Shown: in pieces, positions 47,201 through 60,086 of the stretch
Position numbering within the stretch: position 1 is the first letter of the stretch
Layout of the letters: the number at the start of each line of letters is the position of its first letter
The notes under the pieces: model-generated
Seen by the model: the letters and a program-made list of their open reading frames with translations, nothing else
Told to the model about the DNA's origin: nothing
Database searches by the model: none
Translations under genes and position numbers: made by a program
Assembly (NCBI GenBank): GCA_037501455.1
Contig: CM074858.1
Coordinates: 74,932,501-74,996,500, forward strand
DNA from: Lantana camara
Taxonomy: Eukaryota; Streptophyta; Magnoliopsida; Lamiales; Verbenaceae
DNA: 64,000 nt
Direction: 5' to 3'

Positions 47201-50200
47201 TGTGATACCCCGTTTCTCGATCAAGGTACGTTTTGTTACGAGAGTGAACGATTTATGAATGTATGCCTTAATTGATCAATGTACTTGAAATTATGTGGAA
47301 TATATGATTTGTATGAGTTATGTGGCTACGTGGTATGTTAACGATGTGCTCGTATTGTTCCTATTGAGCTTTGATAGCATGCTTTGCGATTAATCGAAAC
47401 TATGTGCTTATTTGGACATTAAAGCATAATTTAGGGACTAAATGGTAAATTTATTTTCTGTACCTGAAACTGGATAGAGCTTAATGAAATTTAGTAGATA
47501 ATTCGATTACGAGTTCGTGGGTTCTTGAATCGCTCGATTTGGAGTTCGGATGAAGAAGTTATGGCCATTTTACGAAAAGTCAACCATTTTAATCCAAATC
47601 AGTTGACCGCGACCCAATTCCAAATTTAACCCAATTATAGACCCAATTTCAGCTATAACCCGCTCCAATTGACCCGATCCGCGACCCAAATAGCTGACCC
47701 AATTTCATAAATCAGATTTTAACACCTAAGTTCATTTAACGTAATTTGTTCAACAGATTCAAACCCTCTCTTCCTCACTTTTCTCTCAAGACCATCCATA
47801 TTCACTCAATAACACCTTCAACCATTTTCAAGAGACAAGATTGGAGATTGAAGCTAGAGATTCAAGGTTGAAGAACTCGACTTTCTCTCCGATTTCCAGC
47901 TCTTAAGGTAAAGTTTATGTGCTTCTTTGTTGGGTTGATGTTCTTGAAGCTTTTGAACTTGAATTTGAACTAGGGTTCTTGTGTGTTGGATTGAATTCGA
48001 ATTTCTTGTTAGAAATGTGTTTATTTTGACGATGGGAATATTTTAGTATAAGAATTTCTTGATTTTATGCTCTTATGTGAAATCCACCATTGATGACCTT
48101 TGAAGCTTTCTTGAGAATTCTTGCATGTTCATGTTCTTGTATGTTTTTGCTTGATTTCGTCTTAGATTCTAGTTCCTTGAGCAATTTCATGAAGAATGTG
48201 ATAATTTCCCTTGAGTTTCTCGCATGATTGAATATTTCACCATTGATGAGCTTAGAGCTTGAATACTTGAAGAAGATGATGTTCATATGTGTTAATTGTT
48301 GGATTTCTTGATGCATATTCATTCTCAAATGTTCATATCATGATACTTGATGTCTAAATTCGTTTATTCATATTGTATGAGCTTTAGAGCATGATTTAGG
48401 TGTGTTTAGAGCCTAAAATTCACCATTTACAAGCATATGTTCGTAATTCGTATTTGCATCAGTAGCTATCTAAACGCCCGTGTGAAAATTACACTAAAAC
48501 ACCAAACCCCCCGTGTGAAAACCTACTACCATGATTTTCTAATCCCAAACGGGTTGTGAACTTTACAAAGGAGGGCCAAACACCCGTTTACATGCTCTCG
48601 AGTATAATTTTTGAGTTTTTGTGATCTTGATCGTTTTCACTTCCTTTGCACTTTTTACACCCCTAATATGATATATATGACTTGGAATCATGCTTAAGTG
48701 CATTTTAATGTCTTGTATACCTCGATTATGTGAAAGAATATGCTAAGTATGATTTATATGTTGCTACTCGCATGCCTTGTGACTTGAAAGCTTATTATAT
48801 GACTTATATGATGTTGTTTAATCGTAATTGCTACACTTATACTATCTTGAACATTCATTTGCTCATCATGAGCATATTTACATTATTATGAAGTTGTGCG
48901 TTGTCTTAATTGGTTTCGAGTCGTGTCTTACCCCTGTTAGGTGGTGAGTCTCCGGACGAGTAGCTCGTTGCTCGTGGTTGGTCTTCGAAGTTCTTGGTAA
49001 AGGTGAGGAGTTATATAATGTATAAACGTTTTCAAAAATGTGGACACATACGGCCTATCATATTTGATGATTTGAACTTCCATTTCCAAAACGTGTATGT
49101 AGGCTTATAAGCCAAGTTTTGTGAGCTTTGCTCGTATTATGGATGTTTACTTATGGAAACGGATTACAAGTAAAACTTGATTTTTGGTATATGGGATAGA
49201 TACCCAAAATGGTTTTTTTTTTTTAACTTCTATTGAATATTATATACGTAAGAGTTGTGTAGCGAGGTTATGTTGCCCCATGCAAGGACGCTTGCTTGGT
49301 TGGATGTTTAGCGCTCGGGGACCAAGATGAGTGATACTCCGGGAAGGCATAGGGATGACGGATGTCCTCATTCCAAAGTTCCCACATGTAAGAAACTTGT
49401 TAACTAAGACTCCGAGGAGGTTTTGGGGTTAAGGTTCACAAGGGAGAGGCCGATTTCATGGACCCGTCACTTTATATGGTAAGGATGTTTGGGGGCTGTA
49501 CACCCTCATCATCAATGGTGTACGGTTGGATTGGTTTGATTTCTTATGATTTGGGAAGTAAGGATGGAGTGCTCTTTCTCGCCGAGCCGGTGCTTTGGTT
49601 CATGAATCATTTTAGAAAACTTGCATTGATTTGAAAATAAGTTGGTTCATGAACACCTTTATTTTGAGCATGCATTGAAACCCTTAAGCTATTTATTTGT
49701 GTAAAACTCTCCTCACCGGTTCCTTTTGAGCTGACTCCCTTTACCTTTTGTGTCTGCAGGTTACGTTTTGGAGTCTTGCTAGGCGGGGTCTTGCTTGAGA
49801 GTTGTCGTAGTGTCTAACTTGTACTCGTTTACGCTTCTAGCGTACTTTACTTTACGGCATATGTTATGTTTCGGACTTATGGATTTAGTATGTATGATTT
49901 TTTGTTATGCTAGTTTGGACCGTATTGGTCATTAGGATGATTTTACATTCCGTACTTTGGGCATTTTGTGCTAAACCGTGATGGTCACTTTATTATCGAA
50001 TGAATGAACCCTATGTACATGTTATGTTTTGATTTAAGCTTCCGCATATATGTGTTCGTTTACTCGCTTTGTGAGTATAGTACCGCCCAACTAGGTTGTC
50101 TGTTTGTCACCGCTTGCTTCGTTCCCGGTGGGTATATGGAAAGCGATTCTATATACAAGCTAGGTCGGAGCGCGGGATAGGAGTGGATGCCCTCATCGAG

Positions 50201-50208
50201 GCGTTATA
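47201..50208 (+). repeat. H, solo LTR in X pol
   Basis: Starts TGTGATACCCCG, ends GGCGTTATA (the last CA mutated to TA), 3008 bp. The flank GGAAA (47196-47200) versus AGAAA (50209-50213) is a target duplication with one change. Donor-like TTAAG/GTAAAG (47907/47908) and acceptor CTGCAG/GTT (49759) are present, with a weaker core block (49313-49361). The TCAGTC/GACTGA hairpin is absent. Confidence 0.88.
47908..49759 (+). other. candidate LTR intron of H
   Basis: Donor GGTAAAGTTTATG resembles those in A and C; acceptor TGTCTGCAG/G. 1.85 kb. Confidence 0.38.
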
Positions 50209-50213
50209 AGAAA

Positions 50214-52723
50214 GATGGCCAAAACTCCCTTTAATGGTAAAGTGGAACGTGCCACTAAACAATTGGATTTAATCTATACTGATGTTTGTGGACTGCTTAG
50301 TGTAAGTACGAGAAACAATCATCAGTATTTCATAACCTTTATAGACGACTTTAGTCGTTTTGGTTATATATATTTAATGAAGTATAAATCTGAAACCTTT
50401 GAGAAATTATTGGAATTTCAAAAGGAAGTTGAGAACCAAACCGGTCACAAGATTAAGACACTTCAATCTGATCGAGGTGGCGAGTATCTAAGTGACGAAT
50501 TCTTTAATCATCTCAGAGATAATGGAATTATCTCTCAGTGGACTCCTCCGGGAACATCTCAATTAAATGGAGTTTCGGAGAGAAGGAACAGAACCCTACT
50601 TGATATGGTTCGTTCCGTGATGAGCTTCACTGAATTGCCATATTCGTTTTGGGGTTCTGCCTTAGAATTAGCAGTTAAAATTCTGAATCTTGTTCCCTCC
50701 AAATCAGTACCCAAAACCCCATTTGAGATGTTGTTTGGAAAAATCCCTAATTATTCCTACTTAAGAATTTGGGGTTGTCCTGCTTACATGAAGAGCACAG
50801 TGGGAGATAAGCTTGAAGCTAGATCAAGCTTATGCAACTTCGTAGGATATCCTAAAGAGTCGATAGGAAATTATTTCTACGATCCTCTTGAACAAAAGGT
50901 CTTTGTGTCAAGAAACGCCACTTTTCTTGAGGGCTCGTTCCTTAAAGAAAAGAAAGGTAAGATCGCAGAACTCGAAGAGGTTTGAGACCAAGGTCCCACG
51001 CCAAGTTTGGAGACTAATGTCCCTCAGTCGATCGCAGAGAGTGATACAAGCGAATATCCTCCTCCAGTAAGACGTTATGAACGTATTCCTAGACAACCAG
51101 AGAGAGGATATGGTTTTCTCTATCAAACATCTAAAATGGATAATGATCCATTAACTTATGAGGAGGCATTGTTAGATTTGGACTCTAAACAGTGGAAAGA
51201 AGCAATGAAATCCGAAATGGATTTCATGTACTCTAATCAAGTTTGGACCTTGGTTGATCCACCTGATGGGATCAGGCCCATAGTGTGTAAATGGATATAT
51301 AAGCGCAAGCTTGGAGTTGATGGAAGCGTAGCAGCCTTTAAAGCAAGATTAGTTGCTAAAGGTTTCACTCAAAGACTAGTTGTAGACTTTGATGAAACTT
51401 GCTCCTCGGTTGCAATGCAAAAATCCATTAGGACCTTGCTTTCCATTGTAGCATATTATGACTATGAGATATGACAAATGGATGTGAAAACTGTCTTTCT
51501 TAATGGAGACATTGACAAAGACATTTACATGGAGCAACCCGTGGGTTTCACATTCAGTGGGAGCGAACAAAAGGTTTGTAAGCTCCAAAGATCAATCTAC
51601 GGATTGAAACAAGCTTCTGGGAATTGGAACATTCAATTTAATGAAGCAATCAAATCGTTTGGCTTTATTCAAAATCCGAATTAGTCCTGCGTGTACAAGA
51701 AAGAATTGGAAACCGGTTAGATTTCTGATAGTCTATGTAGATGAAATCCTTCTCATTAGGAATGCGAAGGATGACATGAAAGCAACAAAGTCTTGGTTAT
51801 CGAACCAATTTGAGATGGAGGATCTTGGTGATGCATCCTACATTCTGGAGATAAAGATCTATCGGGATAGATCTAGGAGATTGTTTAGATTATCACAGTC
51901 GGTTTACATAGACAAAATACTAAAGAGGTTTAGTATGGAGGAATCCAAATGTGGAAAACTTCCAATGGGCCAGGGAACAGTTTTTTCGAAGAAGCTGTGT
52001 CCCAAGACTGAACTTGAAAAGTCCAGGATATCCAGAATTCCTTATGTATCAGCTATAGGAAGCATAATGTATGCGATGCTATGTACTCGACAGGATGTGG
52101 CTTATGCACTTAGCTTGACTAGCCAATTCCAATCTGGCCCTGGTGAAGGTCACTAGACTGCTGTAAAGAACATCCTCAAGTACTTGCGAAGAACTAAGGA
52201 TTTGCTCTTGGTTTACGGAGGCCAGCAAAATCTTGTCATTAGAGGATACTATTATGCAAGCTTCGCATCAGACATAGATGACTTTAAATCCATGTCAGGA
52301 TACGTATTCTGCCTGAACGGCGGAGCAGTAAGTTGGAAAAGTTCCAAGCAAGCGACCACTGCAGATTCGACCACTGAGGCCGAATACTTAGCTGCAAACG
52401 ACGCAGCTAAGGAAGGTGTTTGGGTAAGAAACTTCATCCACGAGCTGGGTGTAGTTCCTAGCATTAACGACCCCGTTACAGTGTTTTGTGACAACACCGG
52501 GATGGTTGGTCAAGCAAGAGAACCAAGATCTCACCAAAGGACCAAGCACATTTTGAGGATGTATCACTGAATCCATGATATCATCAAGAGAGGAGATGTA
52601 CAAATTGAAAGGGTCACATCGACAGAGAACATGGCAGATCCACTTACTAAAGCCCTTAGTCAGCAGGCTTTTGAAGGACATGTTAAGAAGATGGGTCTTA
52701 GATTACCACTTGAGTGGCTTTGA
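50214..52723 (+). pseudogene. pol: X integrase-reverse transcriptase-RNase H, decayed
   Basis: Integrase first (YTDVCG, QSDRGGEY and GVSERRNRTL give the D, D, E triad), then RT and RNase H: the copia order. Stops: TGA 50983, TGA 51472 (probably former Trp), TAG 51682, TAG 52153 (probably former Trp), TGA 52568. A frameshift lies near 51700. The RT site reads YVDE (GAA at 51743) instead of YVDD, and the first RNase H Asp (usually YTDAS) reads YYYAS. Natural end TGA 52721-52723 follows LPLEWL. It cannot be active; most stops fit C-to-T/G-to-A decay. Confidence 0.93.
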
Positions 52724-52724
52724 T

Positions 52725-52739
52725 GGGCAAGTGGGAGAC
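52725..52739 (+). promoter_or_regulatory. polypurine tract of X
   Basis: GGGCAAGTGGGAGA, the usual copia purine tract, directly after the pol stop and before the 3' LTR. Confidence 0.85.
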
Positions 52740-53515
52740 TATTGGGAATAGTGCCCTCAAAGCAAATGTTTGCTTTACTAATTCCTTGTAAGGTTACAAA
52801 CAGTCTTTGAATTAAACGAGATGATTTTGTTCATAGGCAATCACTTCTTTATGTGCTTATTTATGTCTGTTTGGGTTGACTGTGTTTTGCATGTATTGAA
52901 CACCCCTAATCCGATGAGGCCGTTAAGAACTTTGTCGTTATGAGAACGACACATGAAACAATTTCTTAACTCTATAGGCAAGGATTAGAAACTTCTCGAA
53001 GTCAATGAGTCCGACAGATAGTGTGAGTGTGGACCTTGACTCTGAGACTTGCTTATGTGATTATGTCCTTTTGAAGGACCACTCAGTTTCATGGAGTGAT
53101 AAGTGCATACATTGATGTGTTCATAATTTCATACATTGATGCGTTCATAATACATAATTCACCACTAAGATGTCCCGCTTGAGAACATTCCTAAATGGGA
53201 AAGGAAGTTTCCTGAAACTTCCAGATTAGCAAATATCTCACAGGTAAATGACGTGATTCATTAATCCTTAGACTTGAAATTCTGTAATGTCTCATATGAG
53301 CTGATTCTGCAATCTTTGATATAGACTCAAAAGGGTGTCGCCATATAGATACCTGAACCACGACCAATGTTGGGATTACATAAGTGGCATTTGTAGAATT
53401 AGTAGAATCGATAAAGGACCTACACGTGTTAAGAACAAGAATGATCTCTTACTAATTGAGTTGTTCGTAGTCCATTAAACATTAAACCCTTGGCCAAGGT
53501 GGATAAAGTCCAAGA
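52740..53515 (+). repeat. X 3' LTR, first part
   Basis: Starts TATTGGGAATAGTGCCCTC, a decayed TGTTGGGAATAG end. It is collinear with the copia solo LTR read from 46483. Interrupted at 53515 by element I with CAAGA duplication. Confidence 0.85.
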
Positions 53516-56443
53516 TGTAGCACCCTAAGCGGTGGGGCACGAGACCCCCGCACTATGACCCGACACGTGTATGAAATGGAAAGTCCGCAGACGCACCAAG
53601 TCACAGCGAACGGGTGACAAACGAAAAATCCAACCTAAGCTAGGCGGTATCTAAACCCTGTACAAGTAAAATATGCAAACCTGAATGCGGAAGCGATGCA
53701 AAATATGAACTATTAAAAACTTTAATCAACAACCATAAGTAAACGGGTTCAACTAATCAAGTAATCCTATCCTAACCTGTCCCGAATAATCATACAACAA
53801 AAACGGGTTCAACTAATTCTACGAACCTGTCCTAACCTGTCCCCGTATTTCAAACATACAAATCACAATCATTTCACATATTAGAAGATGCATAACTTAT
53901 AGAATTCATATCATCAGGTAGGAAATTATAAATTGAGACATAATAATTTAAATCATATCATGCTCCAAGTCTTGTGAGAATAAAACATAAGTATCATGTC
54001 AATTTATTCAAAATTACATATTTGCATAATTTACAAAATTCTCAACAATTATTATACTTAAACAATTCATTCAAATTAAAGCACAACGTATCCTTTTATA
54101 ATGTATTATATAGGCTTCATAATCAATTAGTTTCTAAAATCACATTAACACCCCTTAAAAGCAATAATCATATACAAAAAGTGGCATAAACGAGGTAATT
54201 AACTTCAATAAATCAAGAATCAAGCTTACCATATATCATAACATATTTTCATACATCATGCAGCTCGTAATTTCATTTCATAGTTCAAACAAGATCGAAA
54301 TTACAATTAAAACAATTAACGAGAATAAAATACAATAACTTTAAAAAAATTCATAACAAATCAACCGGACATCCGATTGACGAACGGAAAGTGGCATTGG
54401 ACTCACCACGACGAAAGGAACCCGCTGACCAAAAGTCACCGGAATTCCGCCACCGCAGCCGGCCGAACAGCCACCGGAACACTGCCTCCGGTGGTTAAAA
54501 AAATCCCCGGAAGGACAGAAATGCACGTCTCGGCCTGGTTGACAAAAGCCCTCAACTAATTTCAGAAAATACCAAACACGCCGGACATCGTTGATGAAAA
54601 AACGAACTAAATCGCAAAGACAAAAACTGAAATTAAATGCAAACCGTAAAACGAAAACAAAATCCGAACAAACCGTTGGAAAACCCGTAACGAGGCCTTC
54701 GAAAGCCCCTGACCAAAAGCCGAAAAATATCGCCGGAAAAAGACCTCCGATCCGCCGCCGGTTTGACACCGGTCCTCCACCAACGGTCGGTTCTCGAGCC
54801 GGGGCCAACGTGAGAAGTTTGTCCTCCACCAACTGATCAACTTCTGTAAAGGGACCACCACCAAAACCCGCCGGAAAATGGCCGAACCGCCGCCCCTAAG
54901 CTTTGCCAATGCTTATCACCGGAAAACCCTATCTCCGCCATGATTCGGACAAAAAGGAGGCCGAAAATGAGTTCAGGGCGTTGAAAAACGCTAGGAACCG
55001 TTGAAGTCCATCGAAAAGGTAGTCGGACCGACGAGTTTCGTCGCGCTACAGTAGTGTCGCCGCCCGCCGTGACTTTCAGGCGGCGCGTGAGCTGCCGTCG
55101 CCAGTCCGTTGGCTACGCCGTTGTTCCAGAAATGATGGCCGGAATATCGAGTTACAAGCTCATCCAAAAAAGGGTCAATTCCGATGCCGGAAGCCGCCAC
55201 AATCCGCCGGCGAAGTGGCGGAGGTAATTCCCGCCGCCTGCAACTCGCCATAGCGCCGCCACCACTGGGTTTCAGGCTGCGATTTTGGTATCATCATGTC
55301 GGGCTCGTCGAGTTGATCAATTTTCACTATTCAAACGTCGAATTTCGTTGAGAAACAATTGAGAACGGATAAGTATATGTTTCCACACCTCATATGTGTG
55401 TGAACAGTGGCGGAAACGGATTTGATCGCTGGAGAAGAGAGAGAGCTGGAGTCTACACCGTTTGGCATGAATTACGAGGATCCGGGGTATTATATCTCAG
55501 GTCCTCGTACGCGAAAACATTTGGAAGAAAGGGTTAACGAAGTCAAAATTGGGCAAACTCAGAGTCTACGGACTCATTTCGATACCCCGAACGCAAAGAA
55601 GGGGTCAAAAGGGTCGAAATCTCAATCGAACAAGCAGTGACCAATAAAATTATAAACAAGCCCCTAAACTCTAAAAGAGTTCAAAATAGGGTCACGCAAA
55701 ACACAAAATTATATAATTAAACATATAATAAGGTTGAAACGCGGCGTACCTTATACGTCGGACGAGCGGGGTGTCACAATCAGGCGGTGGATGAGCCTCC
55801 GTTGCCAGTCCGTTGGCCGCGCCGTTGTTCCAGAAATGATGGCCGGAATATCGTTTTACAAGCTCGTCTAAAAAAGGGTCAATTCCGATGCTGGAAGCCG
55901 CCGCAATCCGCCGGCGAAGTGGCGGAGGTAATTCCCGCCGCCTGCAACTCGCCATAACGCCTCCACCGCTGGGTTTCAGGCTACGATTTTTGTATCATCA
56001 TGTCAGGCTCGTCGAGTTGATCAATTTTCACTATTCAAACGTCGAATTCCGTTGAGAAACGAGTGAGAACGGACAAGTGTGTGTTTCCACACCTAAAGTG
56101 TGTGTGAACAGTGGCGGGAACGGATTTGATCGCTGGAGAAGAGAGAGAGCTGGAGTCTGCAGCGTTTGGCATGAATTACGAGGATCCGGGGTATTATATC
56201 TCAGGTCCTCGTATGCGAAAACGGTCGGAAGAAAGGGTTAACGAAGTCAAACTTGGGCAAACTCAGAGTCTACAGACTCGTTTCGATGCCCTGAACGCAA
56301 AGAAGGGGTCAAAAAGGTCGAAATCTCGATCGAACGAGCAGTGACCGAAAAACCCCTAAAAAGAGAAAATTGCAAACAAGCCCATAAACTCTAAAAGAGT
56401 TCAAAATAGGGCCACGCAAAGCACAAAATTATATAATTAAACA
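53516..56443 (-). repeat. I, minus-strand LTR with duplicated U3 part, in X 3' LTR
   Basis: Flanked by CAAGA (53511-53515 and 56444-56448). Minus-strand end GGGTGCTACA (53516). The other end starts TGTTTAATTATATAA (56443), but a more typical LTR start TGTGACACCCCGC lies inside at about 55786. 55085-55723 is repeated at 55789-56443. There is a GC-rich centre (54360-55260). Frames of 77 codons on the plus strand and about 87 on the minus occur in both copies but look non-genic. Confidence 0.82.
55085..56443. repeat. tandem duplication (704-720 bp) in I
   Basis: Offset 704 at 55407/56111 and 720 at the right end. The copies differ mainly at CpG sites. A 63-bp block with GGGGTGTCACA separates them. 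Confidence 0.9.
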
Positions 56444-56448
56444 CAAGA

Positions 56449-56600
56449 CATCTAGAAAATGGGGTTTTCTAGGATTGAGATCGAAATGGATATGAAACGA
56501 ACTTAACTTTAAAGATCAAGAATATTTGGGCTCTGAGAATATTCTCATGCTTTAGTTCTTGATTGAGAGATGGAGTTGTAGGAGGATCGTATTTCACTGT
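56449..56600 (+). repeat. X 3' LTR, second part
   Basis: Continues the X LTR after element I (GACATC.. through TAGGAGGATCGTATTTCACTG), collinear with the copia solo LTR around 45580. About 1 kb of the LTR end is missing at 56600, where a gypsy-type LTR end starts. Confidence 0.8.
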
Positions 56601-56771
56601 GTAGCACCCCGAACGTAGGGTCACCACATCCCCTACACCTAAGCCCAATTCACATACGAGATGGAGAGCCCGTCCATGCACCAAGCCTAGGCGAACGGGA
56701 GACAAACAAACACACTCTCTGGCTAGGCGGAACTTAGACCCCAAGAACAAACTCAATCATGCATAAATGCG
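56601..56771 (-). repeat. minus-strand gypsy LTR 3' end fragment
   Basis: TGTAGCACCCCGAACG with the GGCGAACGGGAGACAAAC motif matches the 3' end of the E0 LTR (536-690). Only about 170 bp remain before the orientation flips. Confidence 0.75.
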
Positions 56772-57166
56772 ATTTTCCTTTTGTAATAATATGTCGTATG
56801 TGTTTTTAAATTGTGCAATTAAATTATTTAATTACGTGATTAATTGGTTATAAGTATTTTAAATATAAAATTTTGATATAAATTCTGATGAGATTATTTT
56901 ATTTTATTTTATAATTTTATTCGTTAATTAATTTATTTAATTGATAATTAAGAATTAATGTTAATTAATCATGTTTTAATTATATTAATTAATTTCCACA
57001 TTTAAAACCGTGACTTTTAGTTTTAATTTAAAAATAGAATTTGAATTTTATGATTTAAATTGAAATGTTATGAAATTGTTACGTTTGCGCATGAGTGTTT
57101 TAATCGTGCGTCGTTCTTATATGATTTGATATCGAAAATTCATGAAAATTTAGTATGTGGTAGATT
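56772..57166 (+). repeat. plus-strand LTR U3 fragment (C/A type)
   Basis: Matches the first part of the LTRs at 27100 and 37015 (GTGCAATTAAATTATTTAATTA; GAAAATTTAGTATGT) but lacks the terminal TGTAACGCCCC. It stops at 57166, before the 46-bp inverted repeat. Confidence 0.75.
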
Positions 57167-57321
57167 CAAGCAATTCAAGATCATCTAATTGGCAACTATG
57201 GACAAGAAGCAATGTAATGCTCAAATTATCACACAATCCAAGTATTCCAAGAAGTTCAAGTAGATCAGGAATTTCAAATAATATGCAAGACCCTCAAATC
57301 ATCAAATAATTCCTATGCCGT
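57167..57321 (-). mobile_element. leader fragment of E0/C family
   Basis: Minus strand starts ACGGCATAGGAA, the word found after the primer site in C (23535) and E0. No coding content. Abuts E3's shortened LTR. Confidence 0.5.
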
Positions 57322-58191
57322 ACAGGGGCAAGTTGGAAATTACGAAAATACCCCTATAGCTCAAAAATATTCTTACATTTCCCGAAATACTTTCATTACC
57401 CAATATTTTAACCAAAAGAATCCTCACATTATTTTGAGGATCGTGATACTCTCCGTGAACCATAATTCCCATCCTAACTCCCGTAGTATCAAAAACCGGC
57501 AAAAACCCTAGCTTATGATTTGATCATCAATAAATCCTTACACATCTACTTTTTTATATTCAAAATTATAACCAAAACGATCCTTAAATTATTTTATGAA
57601 TTTTCATGCATTTTCCAAAAACTCGATCTCACCATAGCATATTTTATAAATATTTTCCTTTCTAAAAATCATCATTTTATTTTGAACAAATTAGCTTTTA
57701 TTCAATAGTCGAAATTATACTTAAAACGATCCTTGAAGTTTTCTCTACATTATAATGATTTTTCCCATCTTTAAACTCTATCATAGCTTCGTTTATATAA
57801 TTTTCCCATGATTTTCATCATCTTTAATATTTATAATTTATAAACGAAAGCTCTAAATATTTCACATTTATAATAAAAAAGAAGCTCATTTTTCACCCTT
57901 TCTTTCATTAATTCACTACTTCAATCTTTTACCTCTCGACTCTTGAATAAATTTTATATTATTTTACATTTATTTTTATTCAAGATGACATCATCCATGA
58001 CCACATGGTCTTCTAGAAGGATTAAATAGATGAGCATAATTTCTCCACATTACCTAGTTAATTACCAAGCATTTGTTCATAATGTAAGTTAACCACATCT
58101 CCTAATTTATTACCAAGCATTTGTTGAAATCATAAGCAACCACATCTCCCATAAACTTTCATTTATTGCTTAAAGACCCCTCATGACAACA

Positions 58192-58199
58192 TATAAATA
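58192..58199 (+). promoter_or_regulatory. TATA box of E3 5' LTR
   Basis: TATAAATA followed by CCCCCTC and a CT-rich leader. In the 3' LTR it reads TGTAAATA (62122-62129). Confidence 0.65.
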
Positions 58200-58292
58200 C
58201 CCCCTCAAGTCTCATTTATACCTCACAAATCAACACACAAAATCACTCCCTCTCTCCCAATTCTCACGCCATTCCCTCTCCCTCTCTCTAAG

Positions 58293-60086
58293 GTATGTTT
58301 TTCTTTTATTATTTCATGCTTTGTATAATGTTCCTAGTATAATAATAGTAGTAGCATGTCTAGGATTAATTAAATTATACTTTAGGAATTTATTTTATGA
58401 AATATATGCTATTTATGCTAGTTTAGGAAAAATGTGATAACATATATGCATTTTATTTAATTAAATGCATGAGTTATGATATGATATGATATGAATATGT
58501 ATTTAAATAATTATGATCTTGTTTGATTAAATTCATGCCTAGAATAATTTATTTAGAATTATTTTTCATAGAGAATTCATATATTTTGCTATATTATCCT
58601 TCAATCTTATGTTATGAATATAAAAGTGATTGAACATGTTACACACCCTCTTTGAATATTCAAATAGGCTCAAGAACGAGTTCATGTTGTTCTTGAACAA
58701 TTTTAAGTGCACATGTGATAGTGTGTGAGTGTGTATGTTCGATTTTGTGTTATAACGTGTTTAATTCATAAGAAATTGAATAGTAAATGTTTTCAATAGT
58801 AACTTTGACTTTTTGGTCAACCCATAAGCTGATAATTTCTAAAATATTATTAAAATAATTATAAAATTAGTTTTGGAATTTTTAAATAAAGATTTTATCC
58901 GAATTTTCCAAAAATCGGTAAATTATGGATTATTTTCAAAATATAACCTATATTGTCAAATTAAATTCTAAGTTCCATTTCTAATGTTATAATAAGGATT
59001 ATAATGTGATTAATAAATATTTAAGTGGTTAAAGAATTAATGAAACCTAATTAATTACTTAATTTCCCTTAAATGGTTAAAATTAGAATTTACCGGGAAT
59101 TCTCTAACATGATATAGTTTATGTGTTTACTTGATGTAATCCTTTTATGCATGAACATTATGTGTTTTATGTGCTTATTTGATTAATATAAGGAACCTAG
59201 TTCTAAGTCTATAGTAGTTAATACTTTTAGGTGCACTGGAATCCACATTACAATGTCTGACTACCGGTTTAGGTGAGGGTTAAAATGTTTTCAACTGGAA
59301 TCATGCCTATACATACGTATCTATATAAAAAATATTTTCAAGCCTACCCATCATATTGATTTACTGCCATATATATATATATATATTACTTTACTACACT
59401 ATCCCTTTTAAGGGAAAAATACTTTCTTGCCGGAATCAACGTTTTTCTAGAACATTATATATTTCAAGTCCATTTTATCAAAACATTGATTCCGGATTGT
59501 GCAAGCAAAATATTGTTCTCGATTCCTGTTATAGGCCCCGACTGTAACCGTAGCGTGCAATTACCCGGAAGGTATCGGGCCGAGGGTATTGTTGGTGCTG
59601 CGGACTGCCACCACCTCTTAGTAGTGGTTTAACTGGAGGTTAGTTACTCCACGCCAAGGGATGAGGGAGAGATAGCTGCCTCCCGAATCTACTTCGTGGT
59701 CTCTAGGGTTTGATTCCCTATTGACATCAAGGAGTAGTGGAGTTAATATTCTTGGTTTTATTGAAGTATCGGAGCCTGATCAGCCCGATACTATTTTACC
59801 AATTATTCAAGGAGTTATGGATGGAAAAGCCTAGCTTGCGGGCATTAATGTTCTTGTTACAAACGGTTCATATTTCTATAAAGATTCCAAACTACCCCTA
59901 TCCCTGTTTTACAATTATTATGAACCGTTTCTATTTGCTATATCCTATTGCTATTATTTCAAATGAAGATCTTCTTGATCATATACATATATATATATAT
60001 ACACATATACATATAAGTTATTATACCCCCCTTCACTTAGTCACTTTGCCTAACCCTCTCGCCTATTTTAAAATGCATGATTTCAG
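58293..60086 (+). other. candidate LTR intron of E3
   Basis: CTCTCTAAG/GTATGTTTTTC donor about 70 bp after the expected start site; acceptor GCATGATTTCAG/GAATC. 1794 bp. This is the best-formed pair next to a clear TATA box. Confidence 0.45.

Noticed and set aside
48065..48328. 87-codon minus-strand frame in H
   Set aside because: Antisense inside a solo LTR, no motif, not seen in related LTRs.
54341..54909. 100- and 163-codon minus-strand frames in element I
   Set aside because: GC-rich centre of an LTR, overlapping frames on both strands and no domain; long frames are expected by composition.
54991..55955. Minus-strand frames starting MASCRRRELPPP in both copies of the I duplication
   Set aside because: Shared because the DNA is duplicated; they diverge at the end of the duplicated block and have no recognisable family.
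58183..58437. 84-codon frame repeated at 62113-62367
   Set aside because: It spans the TATA box, leader and donor-like site of the E3 LTR; low complexity, explained by LTR duplication.
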